Assembly (NCBI GenBank): GCA_021792015.1
Contig: JAJYVM010000089.1
Coordinates: 1-11,206, forward strand
Length of the DNA: 11,206 bases
Reading direction: 5' to 3'
DNA from: Bacillota bacterium
GTDB taxonomy: Bacteria; Bacillota; Sulfobacillia; RBS10-35; JAJYVM01
This document shows, piece after piece, positions 6,385-11,206 of the stretch. The notes under the pieces were generated by a model. That model was given only the letters and a program-made list of their open reading frames with translations, was not told the origin of the DNA and searched no databases. Each line of letters opens with the position of its first letter. The stretch's first letter is position 1. A program made the translations under genes and the position numbers.

Positions 6385-7086
6385 CACACCACACCTCCCA
6401 GCTCGATGCGTGCGTGCTCCTGGCATCCCGGGCGCGACGAATGCTTGACCGCCGGGCCGGGTTGCCAGATCTCACCGTCCTGGCCTCGCGCACGGGGGCA
6501 CGCGGTGGCGGACGGGCGAGCGAGCCGGTCCGCAAGAAGGGGGGTTGCCGAAGACGTGGCACCCGCATCGACGGCGCGCTCGCCACGGCCTGTCCACTCC
6601 CGTTGGCGAGAACGGTTCGCAGCTGAGGCGGAGCTTCCTGCGCCGGCGTGTGCGGTCCGCCACGACGAGATGCGGACCTCGGCGATCGGCCCGCGCCGCG
6701 GCGGACCGGTATCTCCACGCGCAGCGTCGCTTCGGCGCGATCGCTGGCGTGGGCGCGGCGCCCGCTGCCCCGCGTCGTGGACCGAGCCGTAGGCGCGCCA
6801 TCCGCCGGCAGGGTGGAAAGCCGCCACGACGGGCACGGCCGGCCGCGCGTTCCGCCATCCCGCCGAAGGCCCGGCCGACGGGTTCCAAATTGGGGAGCAT
6901 GCTCGCCACCGGCTGCGCTCGATCATGAAATCCGCACCGTGCAGCCGCCCCCGCACACAACGGCCCCGCCACGCAGCGCGGTCCGGGCCGCCCCGGGTGC
7001 AGGTCGGGCCTCCGTTTCATGGAGCCATGCCGCTCTGACGCCCGTGGCACATGTCGGGGTAGGATGCTGGACGCCGCACGGTGTAG
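6385..7086. other. Gene-free stretch of about 700 bases
   Basis: No frame here has a believable start plus a recognisable or compositionally balanced protein; the long open frames are Arg/Pro/Ala-rich products of high GC. Inverted repeats are present: CGGTCCGCC (6653-6661) with GGCGGACCG (6700-6708), and CTCGCCA (6579-6585) with TGGCGAG (6604-6610). Near the right end TAGGAT (7060-7065) could be a -10 box for the channel gene, with CTGACG (7035-7040) 19 bp upstream as a weak -35. The left end should hold the promoter of the secreted-repeat gene, which I could not pick out. Confidence 0.5.
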
Positions 7087-7107
7087 ATGTCAGCAGGGGG
7101 GGCGATC

Positions 7108-7155
7108 ATGGTCGGATCACAAGTGGCATTGCTTGGGAACGACCGGCGTTGTTGA
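7108..7155 (+). CDS. 15-codon leader open frame overlapping the channel gene start
   Basis: ATG 7108-7110 follows a G-rich ribosome-binding site (AGGGGGGGCG, 7094-7103) at about 4 nt. The frame encodes MVGSQVALLGNDRRC and ends at TGA 7153-7155, which overlaps the TTG at 7152-7154 in the frame of the channel. It may be a translated leader that couples to the channel gene. Alternatively it is the true N-terminus of the channel, separated by a one-base indel. It has the best initiation signal in this region; coding status is unproven. Confidence 0.35.
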   Translation: MVGSQVALLGNDRRC

Positions 7156-8213
7156 TCTGGGAGACGGTGGGACGGCCGGTGCTGACTCTGGCCGTCGGCG
7201 CCGCGGTCGGGTGGGTTCTCTGGCGGCTGGCCTTCGCGGCGCTTCATGCGGGCGCACGGCGGGCCGCAAGCGTGACCGGACAGGTGCTGCTGGACTATTG
7301 GCGGCGTCCCAGCCGCCTCCTGATCCCCCTGATGGGTCTCACCGCCGCTGTCCCCGCCGCCGGCCTTCCGGCCGCCGTTTCAGGCCCGCTGGGCCACGGA
7401 CTCGCGCTGGCCCTCATCGCCAACGCGGCCTGGATGATCGTGGAATTGGCGGGCGCGAGCGCGGCCCTCGTCCTCCGCCATCACCGGGTGGACGTCAGCG
7501 ACAACCTGGTGGCGCGCCAGATGGAGACCCGGGTTGTCGTCCTGCGGCGGGTGGCCTCCGGCGTCACGGTGCTGGTCGCCGTCTCGGTGATGCTGCTGAC
7601 CTTCCCGGTGGCGTGGCGGCTGGGTGCCAGCCTCCTGGCCTCCGCCGGCCTGCTGGGCATCGTGGCCGGCATGGCGGCGCAGCCGGTGCTGTCCAACCTC
7701 CTGGCGGGCGTCCAGATCGCGCTCACCCAGCCCATCCGACTGGAGGACGTCGTGATCGTCGAGGGCGAGTGGGGCTGGATCGAGGAGATCACCGCGACGT
7801 ACGTGGTGGTGCGGATCTGGGACCTGCGGCGCCTGGTTCTGCCCCTGTCCTACTTCATCCAACAGCCCTTCCAGAACTGGACGCGCCGGACCGCCGACCT
7901 GCTCGGCTACATCCACCTCTATGTGGACTACACGGTCCCGGTGGATGCCCTGCGCCAGGAACTGCACCGCGTCCTGCAGGAGACGGAGCTGTGGGACCGC
8001 AAGGCCTGGGGGCTTCAGGCGACGGAGGCCACGGACCGCTGCCTGCAGGTGCGCTGCCTGATGAGCGCCGCCGACTCGGGCAGGCGCTGGGACCTGTGCT
8101 GCCTGGTCCGCGAGAAGATGGTCGACTTCCTCAGGACCGAGTACCCCGACGCGCTGCCCCGGGTGCGGGTGGAGATGCCGGCGGGCGGGCCCGTGCCGAA
8201 CCTGCAGGCCTGA
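7149..8213 (+). CDS. MscS-family mechanosensitive ion channel
   Basis: A membrane protein of about 354 residues, of the small-conductance mechanosensitive channel family, which opens on membrane tension and releases solutes during hypo-osmotic shock. Hydrophobic segments, counted from TTG 7152, lie at about residues 10-32, 55-75, 82-107, 130-151 and 157-175. The last is the Gly/Ala-rich pore helix (ASLLASAGLLGIVAGMAAQ), followed by SNLLAGVQIALTQPIRLEDVV. The beta domain is VIVEGEWGWIEEITATYVVV, then RIWDLRRLVLPLSYFIQQPF and QNWTR, a good match to the MscS middle domain. A cytoplasmic alpha/beta domain follows to the end. The frame has no ATG. TTG 7149-7151 (GGGAA 9 nt upstream) and TTG 7152-7154 (overlapping the leader stop) are the candidates; GTG 7167 is less likely. 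The first helix begins right after this, so little is missing. Family is certain; the exact start is not. Confidence 0.9.
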   Translation: MLIWETVGRPVLTLAVGAAVGWVLWRLAFAALHAGARRAASVTGQVLLDYWRRPSRLLIPLMGLTAAVPAAGLPAAVSGPLGHGLALALIANAAWMIVELAGASAALVLRHHRVDVSDNLVARQMETRVVVLRRVASGVTVLVAVSVMLLTFPVAWRLGASLLASAGLLGIVAGMAAQPVLSNLLAGVQIALTQPIRLEDVVIVEGEWGWIEEITATYVVVRIWDLRRLVLPLSYFIQQPFQNWTRRTADLLGYIHLYVDYTVPVDALRQELHRVLQETELWDRKAWGLQATEATDRCLQVRCLMSAADSGRRWDLCCLVREKMVDFLRTEYPDALPRVRVEMPAGGPVPNLQA

Positions 8214-8498
8214 CTCCCGCGGCGCCGAGCGTCCATGCGCGAGGGAATCGTTACCTTTCCCGCCGACCTCAGGACGCGCGCCGCGACCCCCGCCCCGGTG
8301 GACCTGCGCGCCTGGCCCGCCGCCGCAGCGCCGCCGCGATTCAGCGGCCCCTCATCGGCGTGCGGCGCTTGCTGGGCGCGTGACCACGTGCGACAAGCGG
8401 GCGATCGCAGCGCCCGACCCTGCCGCGACCGCCGCCTGCTCGCGCGCACGCTCTCCGACGCACTGGCGCCGGCCGCGCAGAATAGCAGGATATAGGAA
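8214..8498. other. Gene-free stretch between the MscS gene and the tRNA terminator
   Basis: About 285 bases with no credible gene; the open frames are Arg/Ala/Pro-rich and have no family resemblance. I see no clear intrinsic terminator for the channel gene. The bases next to the right end (8481-8498) form the tail of the tRNA terminator on the minus strand. Confidence 0.5.
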
Positions 8499-8527
8499 GA
8501 GCCCGCAACCTCACTGGCCGCGGGCTC
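8499..8527 (-). terminator. Intrinsic terminator of the Pro-Gly-Arg tRNA cluster
   Basis: GAGCCCGC (8499-8506) and GCGGGCTC (8520-8527) form an 8-bp stem with a 13-base loop. It lies 17 bases after the 3' end of tRNA-Arg. On the minus strand the stem is followed by TTCCTATATCCTGC, a fairly T-rich tail for this GC-rich DNA. Confidence 0.7.
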
Positions 8528-8543
8528 CTTCGCTTCTCGTGAT

Positions 8544-8619
8544 TGGTGCGCCCGGGTGGACTTGAACCACCGACCGAGTGCTTAGAAGGCACTTGCTCTG
8601 TCCGCTGAGCTACGGGCGC
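8544..8619 (-). tRNA. tRNA-Arg (anticodon UCU)
   Basis: A 76-nt cloverleaf. The acceptor GCGCCCG/CGGGCGC is perfect. The anticodon stem AGTGC/GCACT holds the loop CTTCTAA (anticodon TCT, reading AGA/AGG). The T-loop is TTCAAGT and CCA is encoded. It is the last tRNA of its cluster and directly precedes the terminator. Confidence 0.97.
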
Positions 8620-8630
8620 GGCGACAACTT

Positions 8631-8704
8631 TGGAGCGGGTGGGGGGAATCGAACCCCCACGGCGACCTTGGAAGGGTCGAGCCCTACCGTTAGGCGACAC
8701 CCGC
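8631..8704 (-). tRNA. tRNA-Gly (anticodon UCC)
   Basis: A 74-nt cloverleaf. The acceptor is GCGGGTG/CACCCGC. The anticodon stem CGACC/GGTCG holds the loop CTTCCAA (anticodon TCC). The T-loop is TTCGATT, the discriminator is U and CCA is encoded. It is the middle gene of the cluster, 11 bases before tRNA-Arg in transcription order. Confidence 0.97.
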
Positions 8705-8730
8705 CCACAATCCATCGGAACGCGGCAGAC

Positions 8731-8806
8731 TGGTCGGGGCGGCCGGGTTCGAACCGGCGGCCTCGTGCTCCCAAAGCACGCGCGCTGCCACCTGCGCCAC
8801 GCCCCG
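8731..8806 (-). tRNA. tRNA-Pro (anticodon UGG)
   Basis: A 76-nt cloverleaf. The acceptor CGGGGCG/CGCCCCG starts with C1, as usual for bacterial tRNA-Pro. The anticodon stem CGTGC/GCACG holds the loop TTTGGGA (anticodon TGG). The T-loop TTCGAAC and an encoded CCA are present. It is first in the cluster, only 8 bases after the -10 hexamer of its promoter. Confidence 0.97.
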
Positions 8807-8814
8807 TACCCTAC

Positions 8815-8844
8815 ATCTTAGGCTTGAAGGCCGGAGCCGTGCAA
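8815..8844 (-). promoter_or_regulatory. Near-consensus promoter of the Pro-Gly-Arg tRNA cluster
   Basis: On the minus strand, TTGCAC (8844-8839) lies 18 bp before TAAGAT (8820-8815). The -10 hexamer ends 8 bases before the tRNA-Pro 5' end, so transcription would begin at or next to the mature tRNA end. This is the best sigma-70-type promoter I see in the window, and its placement supports it. Confidence 0.75.
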
Positions 8845-8860
8845 CAGGAACCAATTCGTG

Positions 8861-8883
8861 CCGGGCGCGCGACGCGCGCCCGG
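8861..8883 (-). terminator. Perfect GC-rich palindrome after the HAD gene
   Basis: CCGGGCGCGCG (8861-8871) and CGCGCGCCCGG (8873-8883) flank a single central base, an 11-bp perfect inverted repeat. It begins 24 bases after the HAD stop codon in transcription order and 17 bases before the tRNA promoter. There is no true T-run behind it on the minus strand (CACGAATTGGTTCC follows), so termination is probable by position rather than by tail. Confidence 0.55.
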
Positions 8884-8907
8884 TCACAATCGCGCTTCGG
8901 GCGCCGC

Positions 8908-9663
8908 TCAGGCGACCAAGCCAGGGATCTCGGACAGCTGCCGCACCACCGCGTCCGCGCCTCCGCCTGGCTCGCCCCGGTCGACCAGCACGGCCAGGAT
9001 GCCCGCGGCGCGGGCGCCCGCCACGTCGCGCGCGGGGTTGTCGCCCACCATCGCCGCCTGATCCGGCGCGCAGCCCAGCCGGTCCAGGGCCACGCGGAGG
9101 ATGCGCGGATCCGGCTTGCCCACCCCCACCTCACCCGAGACGACGACGGCATCAAACCACGGCCGCAGGCCGCTGCCGTCCAGCTTCAGGCGCTGATAGT
9201 CGGGGGCGCCGTTCGTCACCACGCCCAGGCGGTGGCCGGCGGCGCGCAGGCGCTCCAAGGTCGCGGCGGCGTCGGCGTACGGCACGTTGCGGCGCAGGCG
9301 GTCGGCCGTGAAGGCGGCTTCCAGGTCGACGGGCGAGGCGGCGGTGTGCAGGGCCGCCAGGGCCGCCGACCATGCGGCCGCGCGGAAGCGCGGGATCCAC
9401 GCGTGCAGGGCGGCCAGCTCCGCAACGGGCGAGGGGCCGAAGGGACCGGCCAGGCCCTCCCACCAGCTGATGCCGATGGCCTCGCAGTAGGCCGCGGCCG
9501 GACCGTCGCGCCAGAGCGGGAACGCCGCGGCACGCATGGTGGCCTGCAGGGCGGCGCCATCCAGGCCATGGGCCGCCGCGACAGCGGCAAACGATGCGGC
9601 GGTCGAGGCGCGGTCGTGGATCAGGGTCTCGTCGAGGTCGAAGAGCACCACGGCCCTGCGCAC
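8908..9663 (-). CDS. HAD-superfamily hydrolase (HAD-IA type phosphatase)
   Basis: A cytosolic phosphatase-type hydrolase of 251 residues with all four HAD motifs. Motif I is LFDLDETLIHD (nucleophile Asp9, general acid/base Asp11). Motif II is VVTNG (Thr150). Motif III is GVGKPDPRI (Lys183). Motif IV is MVGDNPARDVAGA (Asp208 and Asp213). An alpha-helical cap lies between motifs I and II, as in subfamily IA enzymes such as YjjG and phosphoglycolate phosphatase. The substrate cannot be told. I chose GTG 9663-9661 because GGGAGGG lies 9 nt before it and the FDLDET strand follows at once. ATG 9681 is in frame but overlaps that Shine-Dalgarno. A TATGCT hexamer at 9707-9702 is a possible -10 box. 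The F420-ligase-like gene lies 118 bases upstream on the same strand. Confidence 0.92.
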   Translation of the reverse strand: MRRAVVLFDLDETLIHDRASTAASFAAVAAAHGLDGAALQATMRAAAFPLWRDGPAAAYCEAIGISWWEGLAGPFGPSPVAELAALHAWIPRFRAAAWSAALAALHTAASPVDLEAAFTADRLRRNVPYADAAATLERLRAAGHRLGVVTNGAPDYQRLKLDGSGLRPWFDAVVVSGEVGVGKPDPRILRVALDRLGCAPDQAAMVGDNPARDVAGARAAGILAVLVDRGEPGGGADAVVRQLSEIPGLVA

Positions 9664-9781
9664 GGTGCGCCACCCTCCCATGGCAGGTCTCGCACGTGAT
9701 CAGCATAAACGGCTGCGGGGTGGTGTGGACGGGGAGAAGGCGACGGGGCGGATCGCCGTGCGTGCCCGCGGCCCGGGGGGC

Positions 9782-10498
9782 CTACCGCCCCCAGCGCACC
9801 CCCGCGGGCCGCACGATGGCCAGCGGCGTCTGCTGGGCGCCCTGGCGCAGCGGATTGTCGCGCAGGGCCGAGGCCAGCGCCCGGCGGTCGATGCCGCGCG
9901 ATGCGCCCAGCACCTCGCTGCCCGCGTCGTTGAGGTCGACGATCGCCGCGCCGATGCCCTCCCCCAGCCGCGCCGCGATGGACTGCGCGAGCGCGTCGGG
10001 CCGCGGCGGCGCCATCACGATGTACTCGTTATAGGGCGGCAGGGCCCAGTCCGTGGTTCCGTCGATGGCGGCCACCCGCCGGCCGGCCACCCGATAGAAG
10101 TCGCCGGTCCTGTGCAGCAGGCCCCGGCTCACGACGTGCACGGCGGCCGCCGCAAGCAGGCGGGGTGCGCCCGCCTCGCGCAGGGCGACCTCCATGGTCG
10201 TCGGCTTGCCGAGGCCGAACCCGTACGGGCTCTTGCTGACGCGCCGGCTCAGCAGCACGGCCAGCGGCCGCGGATGGACGTCCGCCTCGCGCACCAGCCG
10301 GCCCAGCGCGATCGAGGCCGCCTTCTGGCCGATGGCGGCGATGTCGCCGCGGCGCAGCAGCGGTCCGGCATACTGCGCGACTACCTCGGCGATGTCCTCG
10401 CCCGGCCGGATGACATGCGTCCTCAGCACGATGCGCCGCCAGCGGCGCCCGCCGGCGGTGATGTCGCCCTCCCACGCCACGACACCCTCGTTGGCCAC
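9782..10498 (-). CDS. F420-0:gamma-glutamyl ligase-like protein (CofE/COG1478 relative)
   Basis: A protein of about 238 residues, similar along its length to proteins annotated as coenzyme F420-0:gamma-glutamyl ligase in Clostridia. Motifs in order: RTHVIRPGEDIAEVV, PLLRRGDIAAIGQKAASI, SKSPYGFGLGKPTTMEVALR, FYRVAGRRVAAIDG, LPPYNEYIV, IVDLNDAGSEVLGASRG and RDNPLRQGAQQTP. True CofE/FbiB adds glutamates to F420-0 using GTP. This sub-group is found in organisms without a known F420 pathway, so the substrate here is open; no other F420 gene is visible. I chose GTG 10498-10496 because the relatives begin close to NEG, which follows two codons later. A GTG at 10537 is in frame but lacks a Shine-Dalgarno. 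With the chosen start there is no leader Shine-Dalgarno either, and a -10-like TATCAT ends 5 bases upstream, so the mRNA may be leaderless. It is divergent from the M29-like gene. Confidence 0.82.
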   Translation of the reverse strand: MANEGVVAWEGDITAGGRRWRRIVLRTHVIRPGEDIAEVVAQYAGPLLRRGDIAAIGQKAASIALGRLVREADVHPRPLAVLLSRRVSKSPYGFGLGKPTTMEVALREAGAPRLLAAAAVHVVSRGLLHRTGDFYRVAGRRVAAIDGTTDWALPPYNEYIVMAPPRPDALAQSIAARLGEGIGAAIVDLNDAGSEVLGASRGIDRRALASALRDNPLRQGAQQTPLAIVRPAGVRWGR

Positions 10499-10634
10499 GC
10501 AGCATGATAGGCGGGGGACCGCCGGAGGGTTCCGCACCGGGCGGGGTCGCCGGGTGGCAGGGTATCAGGGCCACGGCCGCCGCCACCCCCCGCGGAGGGA
10601 TCCGGTCAGGTGCGCGCGACCTTGTGGGCTGGGC
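10499..10634. promoter_or_regulatory. Divergent upstream region of the F420-ligase-like and M29-like genes
   Basis: 136 bases between the chosen starts. On the minus strand TATCAT (10509-10504) is a possible -10 box so close to GTG 10498 that transcription would begin at or near the start codon. No matching -35 of the sigma-70 type is clear. I could not find a plus-strand promoter or a Shine-Dalgarno for the ATG at 10635. Confidence 0.3.
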
Positions 10635-11206
10635 ATGGGACGCAGGCCGCGCCGCATTGTGGACACCGTGCTGGGCGTCAAGCCCGGGGGGAGCGTCCTC
10701 ATCGTGACGGACACCGACCGCTCGCCCGCCATCACCGCAGCCATGGATGGTGGAGGCCATGCGTGACGCAGCAGGCGAACATGGTGGCGGCCGCCGGCGC
10801 ATCCCCCCTGGTCCTCCGCATGCTGCCGCACACGGTCGGCGGGCAGGAGCCGGCGCCGCCCGTGGCCGCCGCCATGCAGGCCGCCGACGCGGTCATCCTG
10901 CAGGACACCTGCGCCCTGATCCACACCGACGCGTTCCGGGCAGCCGCCGCCAGGGGCGTGCGGCTGGTGGAGATGTGGGGCGTCACGGAGGAGATGATGA
11001 CGCGGGGCGGCCTTCTGGCCGACTACGCCGAGGTCGCGCGGATCACCAACGCGCTGGTCGCCCAGGCCCAGGGCGTGCGACAGGCGCGCCTGACCACGGC
11101 CGCCGGCACCGACCTGACGGTGGCGGTCGCGGGCCGCCCGGCCATCCCCCTGATCGGCGAGGCCCTTTACGCGGGCAGCTTCGCCTCCCTGCCCGGCGGG
11201 GAGGTC
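10635..11206 (+). pseudogene. M29-like aminopeptidase (or NicX-type relative), frame broken near the N-terminus, 3' end beyond window
   Basis: Two frames together give the N-terminal part of an M29-family metallo-aminopeptidase-like protein. Frame one, ATG 10635 to TGA 10764-10766, encodes RRIVDTVLGVKPGGSVLIVT then DTDRSPAITAAM and a short aberrant end. Frame two, open from GTG 10763 to the window edge (148 codons), encodes MVAAAGASPLVLRMLPHTVG, DAVILQDTCALIHTDAF, LVEMWGVTEEMMTRGG, TTAAGTDLTVAVAGRPAIP and ASLPGGEV. The GTG and TGA overlap, but the break falls inside the first beta-alpha unit, so coupling of two real proteins is unlikely. The joining region is about ten codons longer than I expect for the family and contains two similar 12-base stretches (10747-10758 and 10781-10792). 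The metal ligands would lie beyond the right edge. Family assignment is fairly good; the lesion may be real or a sequencing error. Confidence 0.65.

Noticed and set aside
5308..6792. 494-codon plus-strand open frame opposite the secreted-repeat gene
   Set aside because: Its composition is extreme (Arg, Ala, Gly) and it has no recognisable domain. The minus strand encodes two clear repeat domains with a signal peptide and a Shine-Dalgarno.
7019..8383. 454-codon plus-strand open frame overlapping the channel gene in another phase
   Set aside because: The product is Gly/Arg/Pro-rich without membrane segments, while the overlapping frame matches MscS throughout.
8235..8495. Possible 86-residue protein after the channel gene
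   Set aside because: The ATG lacks a ribosome-binding site, the translation is Ala/Arg/Pro-rich with no pattern, and it ends inside the tail of the tRNA terminator.
8578..9699. 373-codon plus-strand open frame across the tRNA cluster and HAD gene
   Set aside because: It runs through three tRNA genes and lies antisense to a HAD protein with all four motifs.

Overview
This is ordinary high-GC bacterial chromosome, roughly 70% G+C by eye. It holds housekeeping and envelope genes plus two tRNA clusters. I see no CRISPR array, transposase, phage gene or defence cassette. The mix fits a high-GC Bacillota lineage (Symbiobacterium, Thermaerobacter or Sulfobacillus-like) or a neighbouring Gram-positive-type phylum. 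The clues are a short zinc ribbon like the C-terminal end of clostridial AbrB proteins, an F420-0 gamma-glutamyl-ligase-like protein of the kind I recall from Clostridia, a class B penicillin-binding protein, Shine-Dalgarno sites of the GGAGG type, and tRNA genes that encode their own CCA end. A DUF929 protein and a secreted-repeat protein also occur in actinobacteria and Chloroflexota, so the phylum is inferred, not proven.

Layout. Bases 1-443 (minus) hold a DUF1893-family gene that runs off the left edge; its start region contains an in-frame TGA. Bases 725-1276 (minus) encode a DinB-fold protein. It is divergent from a complete class B penicillin-binding protein (1434-3170, plus), and the shared upstream region carries a perfect 14-bp inverted repeat and a second nested one. 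Next come about 320 bases without a convincing gene, a small C4 zinc-ribbon protein (3495-3749, minus), and three minus-strand tRNAs read in the order His-Gln-Lys from a recognisable promoter at 4243-4272.

Bases 4322-6384 (minus) carry two exported or membrane-anchored proteins. The secreted-repeat protein comes first in transcription order and the DUF929 thioredoxin-fold protein second, with a strong hairpin between them. About 700 bases without a gene follow. A MscS-type mechanosensitive channel (about 7149-8213, plus) is preceded by a 15-codon open frame whose stop overlaps one of its possible TTG starts.

A second minus-strand tRNA cluster, read Pro-Gly-Arg, lies at 8544-8806 with a near-consensus promoter and an intrinsic terminator. 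The right end has a HAD-family phosphatase (8908-9663, minus), an F420 gamma-glutamyl-ligase-like protein (9782-about 10498, minus) and, divergent from it, the start of an M29-like aminopeptidase. That last reading frame is broken near 10745-10780 and runs off the right edge.

The genes do not form one pathway. The most interesting points are small: two apparent reading-frame lesions (DUF1893 and M29), the inverted repeats between DinB and the penicillin-binding protein, the leader frame of the channel gene, and the paired cysteine-containing exported proteins. I found no good evidence for a new multi-gene system.
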